The notes: a model not told the origin generated them from the sequence alone. A stretch of DNA of 62,551 bases from Burkholderiales bacterium (GCA_019509985.1 JAEKLF010000070.1:1-62551), one strand, 5' to 3'; shown: positions 36,030 to 47,192, numbered from the stretch's first letter. Program-made: numbers and translations.

Positions 36030-36085
36030 GCCGCAAAGTGTTTTCCCGTAGGAGGCCGTGCGCTACGCGCGGTTAACTTTGCGGC
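36030..36085. repeat. Long-range inverted repeat upstream of the acyl-CoA ligase gene
   Basis: Ten-base arms GCCGCAAAGT (36030-36039) and ACTTTGCGGC (36076-36085) enclose 36 bases. In RNA this makes a hairpin that could act in the ligase leader or as the end of the kinase transcript; no T-run follows. The site lies 31 bases before the ATG. Confidence 0.5.
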
Positions 36086-36116
36086 TCCCGAAAAGAAACT
36101 CCCGAGGAGACACCCC

Positions 36117-37817
36117 ATGGCCACGATCGCCGCCGACCAGCTTGCCTTGCAACGCCTCTACCACTGGGAGCGCACGGCCGGCGGCCAGGTCACGCTGACA
36201 CAGCCGATGGGGGGTGCGGAGGTCAAGGACTTCACCTGGGCCCAGGTGGGCGACGAGGTGCGCCGCATGGCTGCCTTCCTGAAGGCCAAGGGCGCTGCCG
36301 AAGGCTGGCCGGCCGACGCCAAGGTGGCCATGCTCTCCAAGAACTGCGCCTGGTGGCTGATGACCGACCTCGCCATCTGGATGGCCGGTTATGTCAGCGT
36401 GCCGCTGTACCCCACGCTGGCCGCCGAGACCATCACGCAGATCCTCACGCACAGCGAGGCGCGCTTCATCTTCATCGGCAAGCTGGACGGCTGGGAGGGC
36501 ATGAAGCCCGGCGTGCTGCCCAGCCTGCCCGGCGCGAGCTACGCGCTGTCGCCCGACGACGCGAAAAAGACCTACGAGAGCTGGGACGCCATCTGCGCGC
36601 GCACCGAGCCGCTGAAGGGCGAAATGGTGCGCGCGGCCGACGAGCTCTGCACGCTGATCTACACCTCGGGCACCACCGGCAACCCCAAGGGCGTGATGCA
36701 CAACTTCGGCGCCTTCGCCTGGGCCATCGCCGAGGGCCTGGCGCGCTTCCCGATGAGCGCGCAGGACCGCATGCTGTCCTACCTGCCGCTGGCCCATGTG
36801 GCCGAGCGCGTGCTGGTGGAGCACAGCTGGCTGAAGGTCGGCCTCAAGGTGTTCTTCGCCGAGTCGCTGGACACCTTCACGGCCGACCTGCAGCGCGCGC
36901 GGCCCACGATCTTCTTCAGCGTGCCGCGGCTGTGGGTCAAGTTCCAGCAGGGCGTGCAAGCCAAGATGCCGGCGCAGAAGATGAACAAGCTGCTGCGCCT
37001 GCCCATCATTGGCGGCCTGATCCGCAAGAAGGTGCTCAAGGCGCTGGGCCTGGACCAATGCCGCATCGCCGTCGGCGGCGCCGCGCCCATGCCCGTGGCG
37101 CTGCTGGAGTGGTACGAGACCATCGGCCTGCACGTCAACGAGGGCTATGGCATGACCGAGAACCTGGCGCTGTCGCACATGACGATGCCGGGCAAGAACC
37201 AGCGCGGCACCGTGGGCCCTGCTTATGGTGGTGTGCAGACGCGCATTGATCCGGCCAACGGCGAGCTGCAGATGCGCAGCCCCGCGCTGATGATCGGCTA
37301 CTACAAGGAGCCCGGCCTGACCGCCGACGCGCTGACGCCGGACGGCTGGCTGCACACCGGCGACAAGGTCACCCAGGACGCCGACGGCTGCGTGCGCATC
37401 ACCGGCCGCGTGAAGGACTTGTTCAAGACCAGCAAGGGCAAGTACGTCGCCCCCGCGCCGATCGAAGACCGGCTCGGAATGAACCCCAACATCGAGGCCT
37501 GTTGCGTGACCGGCGCCAACATGGGCCAGCCGCTGGGCATCGCCATGCTGTCGCCGCAAGGCCTGGCGCATGCCGGCAGCGACGCCGACAAGGCGACGCT
37601 GCTGGCCGAGCTGAGCAAGCACCTCGACGACGTCAATGCGCGGCTCGATCCGCACGAGCAGCTCGACACGCTGGTGCTGATCAAGACGCCGTGGACCGTG
37701 GACAACGGCTTCATCACGCCGACCTTCAAGGTCAAGCGCAACCGCATCGAGGAGGCCTACGCGGGCAAGTTCGATAGCTGGGTGGGGAAGCGGGCGAAAG
37801 TGGTGTTTGGGGACTGA
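36117..37817 (+). CDS. Long-chain fatty acid-CoA ligase (AMP-binding)
   Basis: The 566-aa adenylating enzyme activates fatty acids via acyl-AMP. The AMP-binding P-loop is TLIYTSGTTGNPKG (~residues 180-193), a second core motif is GYGMTEN (~343), and the hinge and A10-type region are GWLHTGDKV, VRITGRVKDL and KTSKGKYVAPAPIED (~415-455). It is like the larger acyl-CoA synthetases of the FadD15/long-chain group. The start at 36117 is preceded by a GAGGAG ribosome site. It converges on the LysR gene with six bases between stops. Confidence 0.92.
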   Translation: MATIAADQLALQRLYHWERTAGGQVTLTQPMGGAEVKDFTWAQVGDEVRRMAAFLKAKGAAEGWPADAKVAMLSKNCAWWLMTDLAIWMAGYVSVPLYPTLAAETITQILTHSEARFIFIGKLDGWEGMKPGVLPSLPGASYALSPDDAKKTYESWDAICARTEPLKGEMVRAADELCTLIYTSGTTGNPKGVMHNFGAFAWAIAEGLARFPMSAQDRMLSYLPLAHVAERVLVEHSWLKVGLKVFFAESLDTFTADLQRARPTIFFSVPRLWVKFQQGVQAKMPAQKMNKLLRLPIIGGLIRKKVLKALGLDQCRIAVGGAAPMPVALLEWYETIGLHVNEGYGMTENLALSHMTMPGKNQRGTVGPAYGGVQTRIDPANGELQMRSPALMIGYYKEPGLTADALTPDGWLHTGDKVTQDADGCVRITGRVKDLFKTSKGKYVAPAPIEDRLGMNPNIEACCVTGANMGQPLGIAMLSPQGLAHAGSDADKATLLAELSKHLDDVNARLDPHEQLDTLVLIKTPWTVDNGFITPTFKVKRNRIEEAYAGKFDSWVGKRAKVVFGD

Positions 37818-37823
37818 ACCGCG

Positions 37824-38729
37824 TCAACCACGCCAGTACTCGGTGCGGCCGTAATGCGCTCGCAGATGCTCCACCCACAGCCGCGTGCGCAGCGGCAGGT
37901 GCCTTGACTGCGGGAACATCGCATAGATGCCATTGGGCGGTGCCGCGAACTCGTCCAGCACGCTGACCAGCCGCCCGGCAGCCAGGTCGGCCTCGACCTC
38001 CCAGGTGCTGCGCCAGGCCAGGCCCAGGCCTTCGACGCACCAGTCGTGCAGCACCTGGCCATCGCTGCAATCCAGCCGCCCGCTCAGCCGCAGATGCTGG
38101 ACCGCGCCATCGATCTGGAAAGCCCAGCCGCGCGTCTGGCTGGCTTCGGAGCTCAGCGTTAGGCAGGCGTGGCGACCCAGTTCGTCGGGGTGCTTGGGCG
38201 CGCCGGCGCGCTTCAGATAGCTGGGTGCGGCGACGCACAGGCGCCGGTTGTCGGCCAGGCGGGTGCTGACGAGGCTGGAGTCCGGCAGGTCGCCCACGCG
38301 CACCGCGCAGTCGAAGCCCTCGTGGACGATGTCGACGACGCGGTCGCTGAGGTTCAGCGACAGGCTCAGGTCGGCATGACCGGCCAGGAAGCCGGGCACC
38401 AGCGGCGCGACGTGGCGGCGGCCGAAGCCGGCCGGCGCCGTCACGCGCAGGTGGCCGCTGGCCTTGAGGCCGCCGGCGCTGACGGCCGCCTCGGCGTCGG
38501 CCAGCGACGCGACGAGGCGCTGGCAGTCCTCCAGGAAGGCCTGGCCCTCGGGCGTCAGCGTGAGGCGCCGCGTCGTGCGCAACATCAGCTTGACGCCCAG
38601 GCGGGCCTCTAGCCCGTCCAGCCGACGCCCCATGACCGCGGGTGCGACGCCTTCAGCCTGGGCCGCGGCCGTCAGACTGCCCTTGGCCGCGACGAGGACG
38701 AAAGACTCGATCTGCTTGAGCTTGTCCAT
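37824..38729 (-). CDS. LysR-family transcriptional regulator
   Basis: The 301-aa regulator has an N-terminal winged helix-turn-helix (FVLVAAKGSLTAAAQAEGVAPAVMGRRLDGLEARLGVKLM, residues 8-47) and a LysR substrate domain with the segment SDRVVDIVHEGFDCAVRVGDL. The ATG at 38729 is preferred to one at 38780 by family alignment. It is divergent from glcB across 158 bases, so it could control malate synthase, or act on distant genes; no binding site is assigned. Confidence 0.9.
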   Translation of the reverse strand: MDKLKQIESFVLVAAKGSLTAAAQAEGVAPAVMGRRLDGLEARLGVKLMLRTTRRLTLTPEGQAFLEDCQRLVASLADAEAAVSAGGLKASGHLRVTAPAGFGRRHVAPLVPGFLAGHADLSLSLNLSDRVVDIVHEGFDCAVRVGDLPDSSLVSTRLADNRRLCVAAPSYLKRAGAPKHPDELGRHACLTLSSEASQTRGWAFQIDGAVQHLRLSGRLDCSDGQVLHDWCVEGLGLAWRSTWEVEADLAAGRLVSVLDEFAAPPNGIYAMFPQSRHLPLRTRLWVEHLRAHYGRTEYWRG

Positions 38730-38887
38730 GCCCGGATTGTGCTGGCCTGGCGGCGCAAACGTGATGTCGGACCGCTCCATTTATGCGTTTAAGTCACAGA
38801 TGAATGGCGCGCACGGTGGCGAATCGAGGGCTCGCCAGGCGGCAAGATGTGCGGCAATCTTTCATCGGTTTTCATGGAGGCCGCCCC

Positions 38888-41077
38888 ATGTCCAGCACCC
38901 CGCGCACCACGCTCAACCGCCTGCAGGTCGACGTCGATCTGGCCCGCTTCATCGACGCCGAGGTGCTGCCCGGCACCGGCATCGCAGCCGACGCCTTCTG
39001 GGCCGGCTTCAGCGAGCTGGCCCACGAGCTGGCGCCGGTGAACCGCGCGTTGCTGGCCGAACGCGACCGCCTGCAGGCCGAGCTGGACGCCTGGCATGAA
39101 GCCCATCCCGGCCCCATCGCCGACATGCCGGCCTACCGGGCCTTTCTGACGCGCATCGGCTATCTCGTCGAACCGCCGGCCCAGGTGCAGGCGACGACGG
39201 CCAACGTCGACGCCGAGCTGGCCCTGCAGGCCGGACCGCAGCTGGTCGTGCCCATCCTGAACGCCCGCTATGCGTTGAACGCGGCGAACGCGCGCTGGGG
39301 CTCGCTGTACGACGCGCTGTACGGCACGGACGCGATTCCCGAGGCCGACGGCGCGACGCGCGACGGCGGCTACAACCCAGTGCGCGGCGCCAAGGTCATC
39401 GCCTTTGCGCGCGGCGTGCTGGACCAGGCCGCGCCGCTGGCGAAGGGCTCGCATGCGGACGCGACGGGCTACCGCGTCGAGGGCGGCCAGCTCGTCGTCG
39501 CGCTGGTCTCGGGCGCGACGACCGGCTTGAAGGACCCGGCCGCGTTTGCCGGCTACCAGGGCGATGCCGGTTCGCCCAGCAGCGTGCTGCTGGTCCACCA
39601 CGGCCTGCACCTGGACATCCGCATCGACCGCTCGACGGCCATCGGCAAGACGGACGCGGCCGGCGTGGCCGACGTCGTCGTCGAGTCGGCGCTGTCCACC
39701 ATCCTCGACCTGGAGGACTCCGTCGCCGCCGTCGATGCCGCAGACAAGCTGCTGGCCTACCGCAACTGGCTGGGCATCCAGCAGGGCACGCTGACCGAGG
39801 AGGTCGCCAAGGGCGGCAAGAGCTTCACCCGGCGCCTGAATGCCGACCGCGTCTACACGGCGCGCGACGGCGGCACGCTGACGCTGCATGGCCGCTCGCT
39901 GATGTTCGTGCGCAATGTCGGCCACCTGATGACCAACCCGGCCATCCTGCTCGATGACGGCAGCGAGATCCCCGAGGGCATCATGGACGCTGTCGTCACG
40001 ACGGCGATCGCGATGCACGATCTGCGTCGCCGCGGCAACAGCCGCACGGGCAGCGTCTACATCGTCAAGCCCAAGATGCACGGCCCGGCCGAGGTGGCCT
40101 TCGCCGCCGAGCTGTTCAGCCGCGTCGAGCAACTGCTCGGCCTGCCGGACAGCACGGTCAAGCTGGGCATCATGGACGAGGAGCGCCGCACCTCTGTCAA
40201 CCTGAAGGCCTGCATCGCCGCGGCGGCCAGCCGCGTCGCCTTCATCAACACCGGCTTCCTGGACCGCACGGGCGACGAGATGCACACCGCCATGCGCGCC
40301 GGCCCCATGCTGCGCAAGGGCGACATGAAGACGTCGAGCTGGATCACCGCCTACGAGCGCAGCAACGTGCTCACGGGCCTTGCCTGCGGCCTGCGCGGCC
40401 GCGCCCAGATCGGCAAGGGCATGTGGGCCATGCCCGACCTGATGGCCGCCATGCTGGAGCAGAAGATCGGCCACCCCAAGGCCGGCGCCAACACCGCCTG
40501 GGTCCCCTCCCCCACGGCCGCGACGCTGCACGCGCTGCACTACCACCAGGTCAGCGTCGCCGCCGTGCAGCAGGAACTGGAGAAGGTCGACCTTGCCGCC
40601 GAACGCGAAGGCCTCCTGAACGCGCTGCTGACCATCCCCGTCGCCCCCAAGGCCGACTGGACGCCCGAGCAGCGCCAGCAGGAGCTGGACAACAACGTGC
40701 AGGGCATCCTGGGCTACGTCGTGCGCTGGATCGACCAGGGCGTGGGCTGCTCCAAGGTGCCCGACATCAACGGCATCGGCCTGATGGAAGACCGTGCCAC
40801 GCTGCGCATCAGCAGCCAGCACATCGCCAACTGGCTGCGCCACGGCGTGGTGACGCCCGAACAGGTCCGTGAAACCTTCGGGCGCATGTCCCAGGTTGTC
40901 GACATGCAGAATGCTGGCGACCCGTTCTACAGGCGGCTGGCCGATAACCCACAAGGCGCGGCCATGCAGGCGGCGCTGGACTTGGTGTTCAAGGGCGAAG
41001 CCCAGCCGAGTGGCTACACGGAGCCGTTGTTGCATGCATGGCGGTTGCGCGTGAAACAGGGCGAAAACGCGGTCTGA
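38888..41077 (+). CDS. glcB: Malate synthase G
   Basis: The 729-aa enzyme condenses glyoxylate with acetyl-CoA in the glyoxylate bypass and glycolate pathways. Length and motifs match the G isoform: [14 protein letters not shown] near residue 280, [21 protein letters not shown] near 385 and [13 protein letters not shown] near 430 (with catalytic Arg/Glu/Asp). The ATG at 38888 is preceded by a GGAGG ribosome site. It does not sit near isocitrate lyase or glycolate oxidase genes here; the LysR regulator is divergent. Confidence 0.96.
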   Translation: MSSTPRTTLNRLQVDVDLARFIDAEVLPGTGIAADAFWAGFSELAHELAPVNRALLAERDRLQAELDAWHEAHPGPIADMPAYRAFLTRIGYLVEPPAQVQATTANVDAELALQAGPQLVVPILNARYALNAANARWGSLYDALYGTDAIPEADGATRDGGYNPVRGAKVIAFARGVLDQAAPLAKGSHADATGYRVEGGQLVVALVSGATTGLKDPAAFAGYQGDAGSPSSVLLVHHGLHLDIRIDRSTAIGKTDAAGVADVVVESALSTILDLEDSVAAVDAADKLLAYRNWLGIQQGTLTEEVAKGGKSFTRRLNADRVYTARDGGTLTLHGRSLMFVRNVGHLMTNPAILLDDGSEIPEGIMDAVVTTAIAMHDLRRRGNSRTGSVYIVKPKMHGPAEVAFAAELFSRVEQLLGLPDSTVKLGIMDEERRTSVNLKACIAAAASRVAFINTGFLDRTGDEMHTAMRAGPMLRKGDMKTSSWITAYERSNVLTGLACGLRGRAQIGKGMWAMPDLMAAMLEQKIGHPKAGANTAWVPSPTAATLHALHYHQVSVAAVQQELEKVDLAAEREGLLNALLTIPVAPKADWTPEQRQQELDNNVQGILGYVVRWIDQGVGCSKVPDINGIGLMEDRATLRISSQHIANWLRHGVVTPEQVRETFGRMSQVVDMQNAGDPFYRRLADNPQGAAMQAALDLVFKGEAQPSGYTEPLLHAWRLRVKQGENAV

Positions 41078-41365
41078 AGCGCTCAAAACCGGCCGAAGCC
41101 TTGAATACCTGAGCCATTGCGAAGGGCACCCGTCGTCCCCGGGCAACAGGCACATTGCTGTTTGTTTCCGAATGTGTACGGGTAATCCCTTGCTTTCGGG
41201 CCATTTGCGTGCGCTCCCCCGCTAACGGCGACTCAATTGGGAAGAACCCGCAGATCTGACGCTTTCCGGGCACTCAGACTAGTCGCCTCTTCGCCGTGGC
41301 ACCGCGGCTGTGAGGCGCGCCCCGGCCACCACGTCGGGAAGGTGAAAGATCTCTATGGAGTCCCC
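41078..41365. other. Leader and promoter region of the first TonB receptor gene of the trio
   Basis: This 288-base gap contains no ORF with coding signs. It includes AATCCCTTGCTTTC (41186-41199), a word with near copies ahead of the other two receptors (44388-44400, 48486-48498). A GGAG ribosome site stands nine bases before the ATG at 41366. No sigma-70 promoter is clear. Confidence 0.4.
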
Positions 41366-44118
41366 ATGTTCAAACTAAATGCAATGAGCGCAGCGGCGCT
41401 GGCCTGCCTGGCCGCCGTCGCCGCACCGGCCCTGGCCCAGCAGCAACTCGAACGCGTCGAGGTGACGGGCAGCCGCATCCTGTCCGTGAATGCGGAATCC
41501 GCAGCGCCCATCCAGGTGATGACGGCCGCCGACATCCAGGCCTCCGGCGTCACCAACCTACAGGACCTGCTGCTGAAGAACCCGGCCTTCGGCACGCCCA
41601 GTATCAGCCGCACGAACTCCAACTTCTCGACGTCCAGCGCCGGCGTGTCGACCATCGACCTCCGTAATCTCGGCATCGACCGGACGCTGGTCCTGGTCAA
41701 TGGCCGCCGCTATGTGTCCGGCGTGCCGGGCTCGATGGCCGTCGACCTGAACACCATCCCGACCGATTTCATCGAACGCGTTGAAGTCATGACCGGTGGC
41801 GCTTCGTCCACCTACGGCTCCGACGCCGTGGCCGGCGTGGTCAACATCATCCTGAAGCGCAATTTCGAAGGCGTGAACATGGATGCGTCTTACGGCGAAA
41901 GCTGGAAACAGGACGACACGCTGAAGAAGTTCGCCATCACGGCCGGTACCAATTCGGCCAACGGCAAGGGCAACATCATGGCCCACTTCGCCGTCAGCAA
42001 GCAGGGCGCCTACTCGAGCTTCGCCCCGCAAGGCCGCTTCTTCTACACGAATGCCGCCGGCACCGCGACCAGCCGCACCTTCGATGCCAACGGTGCCCTG
42101 ATCCCGTTCTCGACCAATGGCCCCGCGGGCGATGGCGTCGGTGCAACCGGCTACAACCGCTCCTCCGTCCGCACGATCGCGATCCCGACGACCCGCGTGC
42201 TGATGGCGACCAAGGGCGACTATCAGCTGAACGAGTCGCACAGCATCTTCTTCGAGGGCACCTACGCCAACACGAAGACCTTCACTCATCTTGAGCCCTT
42301 CCCGCTCGACTCCGACGTGCAAGTCACGCCGGGTGGCGGCCACATCCCGGCTGAAACCTTGGTCAACGGCGTCAAGGTCGCGAATCCGCTGATTCCGGCA
42401 GCCCTGCTGGCTCTGATGACCGACCGCAACGGCGACGGCCTGAAGGACTACAACTTCACCCGCCGCATGTCCGACGTCGCCGACCGCACGTCTTCTGCCA
42501 ACCGCGACACCTTCCGAGTCGTCGGCGGCGCCAAGGGTGACCTGACCAAGTCCTGGTCGTACGAAGCCTTCCTCGGCTACGGCTTCACCCGTGAAGGCCA
42601 GACCGGCACCGGCCAGATCAACACGCCCAACCTGTACAACGCACTGAACGTGGTTCCCGATGCCTTCGGGAATCCGATCTGCGTGAGCGCCGACGCGCGC
42701 AAGCAGGGTTGCGTGCCGGCCAACATCTTCGGTGCCAACACGCTGAGCGCCGCTGCGGCCAAGTACATCAACGCGCCGAGTTCGCTGAACACGAGCGTGA
42801 CGCAGAAGATGGCCGGTGCGTCGGTAACGGGCGACGCCTTCGAGTTGCCCGCAGGCCCGGTCGGTATCGCTGCTGGCTACGAATGGCGCCAGGAAGGCTC
42901 GTCCACTGAGTTCGACGCGCTGACTCAGTCCGGCCTGAACGCTGGCAATGCACTGGCCAACACGGCGGGCCGGTTCACCGTCCGCGAACTGTTCGTCGAA
43001 GCCAAGCTGCCGCTGCTGAAGAACCTGCCGCTGGTGAAGAATCTCGATGGCACGCTGGCCTATCGCCATGGCGACTACTCCAGCATTGGCGGCACCAACA
43101 GCTGGAACTCCGGACTCGACTGGGCGCTGAACTCGGCCTTCCGCGTGCGCGCAACGCGTGCCGTGTCGACCCGTGCTCCGAACATCGGTGACCTCTACCT
43201 CGGTGCTTCGCAGACCTTCCCGACCGGCATCGTCGACCCTTGCGATGGCCTGAAGTCGACCGACACCGGCACCAGGGCCACGACCTGCAAGTCGTATCCA
43301 GGCGTTGTGGCCAATATGGCGGCCAACACTGTCAACGGCGTGGGAACCTTCACGCTCGGACAGCCCGACAAGCAGGGCATCAGTGGCTACGACAGCGGCA
43401 ACCCGAACCTGCAGTCCGAAAAGGGCAAGTCGACCACCTTGGGCTTCGTGTACACACCCAAGAACATCGAGCTGCTGAAGAACTTCGCGTTCACCGCGGA
43501 CTACTACGACATCTCGATCGACCACGCCATCAACAGCCCCGGCCGTGCTTACACGCTGGACCAGTGCTTCAACAAGGGCAACCCGCTGTACTGCGGCTTC
43601 ATCACCCGTCGCGCAGCCGTGCAAGGTGCCTACAGTGCCGGTTCTCTCGATCTGATCAACCAGGCTCCTGTGAACAGCGGCGGCCAGAAGGCCAAGGGCA
43701 TCGACTTGACCTCCAGCTACGCCGAGCGCGTCGGCCCTGGCATGCTGACGGCCCGCCTGACTTGGACGCACCTGCTGGACGCCTGGAACAAGCCGACCGA
43801 CGATGCCGACAAGGACACCTCGCTGGGTGAAGTGGGCAACTCGCGCAATCGTTGGATGCTGAACCTTGGCTATAGCTCGGGTCCGTGGGCCATCAATACG
43901 ACCACGACCTTCATCGGCAAAGCCTACCTTGACGACCAGTTCATGAGCCAGCTGTGCAACACCGATGCAAACGGTGACTGCCAACCGGCTCTGAAGGAGC
44001 AAGGCAAGGTTGCGTCCAAGACCTACTTCGACCTGCAGGGCAGCTACAAGTGGGGCAAGGCGCAGTTCTACGCTGGCGTGAACAACCTGTTCAACACCAA
44101 GGCGCCTACAGCTTCTAA
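41366..44118 (+). CDS. TonB-dependent receptor, 3' end frameshifted by deletion
   Basis: The outer-membrane transporter opens with a signal peptide (MFKLNAMSAAALACLAAVA, then ALA). A TonB-box-like VEVTGSR, a plug (SSTYGSDAVAGVVNIILKRNF) and barrel strands follow through NNLFNTKAP. Then about 30 residues expected at the end, present in the two following receptors, are missing. The natural ending GCCTACAGCTTCTAA (Ala-Tyr-Ser-Phe-stop, 44104-44118) is still there but in another frame. In frame 1 the reading continues through the terminator to 44560, so mRNA ending at the terminator has no stop codon. The signal region is similar to the next gene, so the two are probably paralogues. Coordinates cover the original gene. 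Confidence 0.82.
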
Positions 44119-44131
44119 GAATTCAAGCCCA

Positions 44132-44192
44132 GGAGGGACAGCGTCCCTCCGCCATCCACAACCGACATGCCGGCAACGGCTGTCGGTTTTTT
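44132..44192 (+). terminator. Terminator region after the first TonB receptor
   Basis: Two stems follow the old stop: GGAGGGAC-AGC-GTCCCTCC (44132-44150), then CCGACA / TGTCGG (44162-44186) ending in TTTTTTC. The second with its T-run is a standard intrinsic terminator, which supports the old stop at 44118 as the real gene end. Confidence 0.8.
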
Positions 44193-44432
44193 CTTGTCGG
44201 CCGCGTATCACCCCCCGCAACCGAGTGGCCCTGCTGTCGCGCGGCCTTCAATTCCGACCGGTTTTTTGCCCCGCTGTTGCATTCCTGCCAGCAATGAGGG
44301 GCAACCCCCGGGTTACTTGCGGATACGTTACTTCACACTCCGCGCTCTTCGCCGCGCCGCGCGTTCGACTTCCAGTTTCACGAACGCAATCCCTAATTTC
44401 ATGGCAGCGGATTCTTTTTGCAGGAGTAATGC
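44193..44432. other. Leader region of the second TonB receptor gene
   Basis: No gene is seen. It contains GCAATCCCTAATTTC (44386-44400), near copies of which precede the other receptors, and a ribosome site AGGAG ending ten bases before the ATG at 44433. The sequence is less GC-rich than the neighbouring genes. Confidence 0.4.
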
Positions 44433-47147
44433 ATGTTCAAACGCAACGTCATCAGCGCAGCGGCGCTGATCGGCCTCGGGGTTGCCACCACGGCAATGGC
44501 CCAGCAGACCCTGGAGCGCGTCGAGATCACCGGCTCGGCCATCCGCCGCTCGGTCAATGACGAAGGCGCCCTGCCGATCACCGTGGTCAAGGTCGACGAC
44601 CTGCGTCAGCAAGGTGTCACCAGCGTCGAAGGCATCATGGAACTGCTGTCCGCCAGCCAGTCCAGCAGCCCCGGCACCAATTCCATCGGTTCCAGCACCG
44701 GTGGTGCCGCCTACGCCAACCTGCGCGCCCTCGGCAGCAACAAGACCCTCGTGCTGCTCAACGGCCGCCGCATGACGTCGTTTGCCTTTGATGCGAACGC
44801 GGTCGACCTGAACTCCATCCCCTTCGCCGTGATCGAGCGTGTTGAAGTGCTGCGTGACGGTGCCTCGGCCGTCTACGGTACCGACGCCATTGGCGGCGTC
44901 ATCAACTTCATCACCAAGTCCAACTTCCGCGGCGGCCAGATCGTGGCCGAAATGACTAAGCCCAGCAAGGATGGCGGCAAAAAGGAAGGCGGCTCGGTCA
45001 CCTTCGGCTTCGGCGACCTGGAGAAGGACAAGTTCAACTTCTGGGGCTCGCTCGATTCGCGCCGTCAACAGCGCGTGCGTGCACTGGACCGTGAATTCGC
45101 GAAGACCGGCATCATCCCGAGCCGCGGCGTGAACGGCAACTCGGGCACGACCTTCCCCGGCAACTTCAACGGCAGCTTCATCGTGCCGGTGTCGGCGAAC
45201 TTCCCGACGGGCCGCGAGACCCGCGCCTACAACGTGACGGCGCCGAATTGCGCACCGCCGCTGTCGCTTGTGAACCCGACGAACGCCAACGCCTGTGTGT
45301 TCGACTTCAGTTCGACGATCGACATCATTCCGGACGTGAAGCAAAACACGGTCGCGGGCCACATGTCGATCAAGGTCGCCGACGACCACACGCTGACCTT
45401 CGAAGGCCTGTCCACGGACAACAAGAACACGGCCCGCGTGGCGCCTGATCCCGTGTCCGGCATCACCATCAACCCGGGCAACCCGGCCTATCCGACCACC
45501 GTCCCTGGCATGGACACGACCAAGGCCATCAACGCCGCCTGGCGCATGGTGCCGGCGGGTCCGCGAACCAATGAGTCGAACTCGTCGGCCAAGCGCGCCG
45601 TCGTCGACCTGAGCGGTGTCATCGCCAGCTGGGACTACCGCCTGGGTGCCATGCTGTCGCGCAGCACGGCCAACGACGCTGCCGTAGACGGCTATGTCAG
45701 CGCGCCTTTCGTACGCGCCCAAGTGGCCGCCGGCAACCTGAACCCCTTCCGCGACGCGACGGCCGCTGAACTGGCCGTCATCCAGCAGGCCAAGCGCAAG
45801 GGCGTCTTCGGCTTCGCGGCCGGCGAAACCAAGGGCTTCGACGTGCGCGCCAGCCGCGACCTGTTCGCACTGCCTGGCGGCAGCGCGGCGGTTGCACTGG
45901 CGGCCGAAGTTCGCAAGGAGAACTACGCCTTCGACACCAACGATGATGTCGTCACCAACATCCCGTCGGCCGGCCGGTCGATCAATCACAAGCACGGCGA
46001 CCGCACCGTCAAGGCCTATGGCGGCGAACTGCTGCTGCCGGTCTGGAAGAACGTCGAGGTCCAGCTCGCACTGCGCACGGACGATTACTCCGACGCCGGC
46101 AAGACGACCAACCCCAAGATCGGCATCCGCTTCCAACCGATCAAGGAAGTCGTGCTGCGCGGCTCTTACAACACGGGCTTCCGCGCACCTGGCCTGGATG
46201 ACCTGAATGCCCCGCAAACGGTGACGTTCTCGTCCGGCGCCAAGAACGACCCGCTCCTGTGCGATGCGAACGGCAAGGCCATCGGCTCGCTGGGCGGCGT
46301 GCAAAGCCGCGACTGCGGCCTGCAGCCTCAAGTGCAGAACGGCGGCAACCCGAAACTGAAGCCGGAAAAGTCCAAGACCTTCACGGTCGGCGCGGCGTTT
46401 GAGCCGATCAAGGATCTCACGTTCTCGATCGACTACTGGAACATCAGTCTGCGAGACCAGATCAGCGTCCTGCCGCTGGACACGATCATCAAGGACCCGA
46501 CCCGCTACGCCGCAAACTTCGTGCGTTGCAACACGCTGCCCGTTGCCGTCCAAAACACGCTGAACCGTTGCGCTGGCCTGGACAACAACAGCCCCGCCAT
46601 CGGCTACATCATTCAGCTGAACGACAACATCGGCAAGGTCAAGACCAAGGGCTTCGACCTCACGGCCGGCTACAACATGAAGCTGGGCGGCCTGGGTGCT
46701 CTGGCATTGGCCTACGACGGCACCTACGTCAAGAGCTACAAGTACCAGACCAACCCGAGCGATCCCTTCAAGGAAAACGTCGGCATCTACAGCGACGGCA
46801 GCCCCGTCTTCAAGTGGAAGCACAACGTCAGCGCCGCTTGGTCCCTCGGTGACATCGGTGCCCGCATGAGCTTGCGCCACCAGAGCGGCTACATCGACCA
46901 GAACGATCCGACCACGGTCGTTGGTGGCCCGTCGTTCTACGGCGATGTCAACTCCTACACGCTGGTGGACCTGTCCGGCACCTACAAGTTCACCAAGCTG
47001 TCGTCGCTGACGATTGGCGTGAAGAACCTGTTCGACAAGGATCCCCCGTTCTCGAACCAATCCAGCCGTTCGCAGCGTGGCTATGACCCGCGCTACACCG
47101 ACCCGCTGGGCCGCTCGCTGTTCGTGCGCGCCGCCTACGGCTTCTAA
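44433..47147 (+). CDS. TonB-dependent receptor (second of trio)
   Basis: The 904-aa outer-membrane transporter has a signal peptide (MFKRNVISAAALIGLGVATT then AMA). A TonB-box-like ERVEITGSAI at ~residue 28 is followed by the plug and a 22-strand barrel ending in RAAYGF with the terminal Phe needed for assembly. The start of the gene is very similar to the receptor upstream, so the two arose by duplication. Substrate cannot be read; its size and lack of adjacent enzymes leave oligosaccharide, peptide or siderophore import open. Confidence 0.92.
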   Translation: MFKRNVISAAALIGLGVATTAMAQQTLERVEITGSAIRRSVNDEGALPITVVKVDDLRQQGVTSVEGIMELLSASQSSSPGTNSIGSSTGGAAYANLRALGSNKTLVLLNGRRMTSFAFDANAVDLNSIPFAVIERVEVLRDGASAVYGTDAIGGVINFITKSNFRGGQIVAEMTKPSKDGGKKEGGSVTFGFGDLEKDKFNFWGSLDSRRQQRVRALDREFAKTGIIPSRGVNGNSGTTFPGNFNGSFIVPVSANFPTGRETRAYNVTAPNCAPPLSLVNPTNANACVFDFSSTIDIIPDVKQNTVAGHMSIKVADDHTLTFEGLSTDNKNTARVAPDPVSGITINPGNPAYPTTVPGMDTTKAINAAWRMVPAGPRTNESNSSAKRAVVDLSGVIASWDYRLGAMLSRSTANDAAVDGYVSAPFVRAQVAAGNLNPFRDATAAELAVIQQAKRKGVFGFAAGETKGFDVRASRDLFALPGGSAAVALAAEVRKENYAFDTNDDVVTNIPSAGRSINHKHGDRTVKAYGGELLLPVWKNVEVQLALRTDDYSDAGKTTNPKIGIRFQPIKEVVLRGSYNTGFRAPGLDDLNAPQTVTFSSGAKNDPLLCDANGKAIGSLGGVQSRDCGLQPQVQNGGNPKLKPEKSKTFTVGAAFEPIKDLTFSIDYWNISLRDQISVLPLDTIIKDPTRYAANFVRCNTLPVAVQNTLNRCAGLDNNSPAIGYIIQLNDNIGKVKTKGFDLTAGYNMKLGGLGALALAYDGTYVKSYKYQTNPSDPFKENVGIYSDGSPVFKWKHNVSAAWSLGDIGARMSLRHQSGYIDQNDPTTVVGGPSFYGDVNSYTLVDLSGTYKFTKLSSLTIGVKNLFDKDPPFSNQSSRSQRGYDPRYTDPLGRSLFVRAAYGF

Positions 47148-47168
47148 GCCCTTCGCGTCTCGCTGCAA

Positions 47169-47192
47169 GGCCCGCTTCGGCGGGCCTTTTTT
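47169..47192 (+). terminator. Intrinsic terminator after the second TonB receptor
   Basis: GGCCCGC-TTCG-GCGGGCC (47169-47186) with a stable UUCG tetraloop is followed by six T residues. It lies 22 bases after the stop at 47147 and is a strong rho-independent terminator. Confidence 0.93.

Noticed and set aside
44119..44560. Long C-terminal extension of the first TonB receptor frame past its expected end
   Set aside because: The sequence runs through an intrinsic terminator and into the next gene's signal peptide region in a different frame; its composition is not protein-like. It is better explained by a deletion and frameshift.
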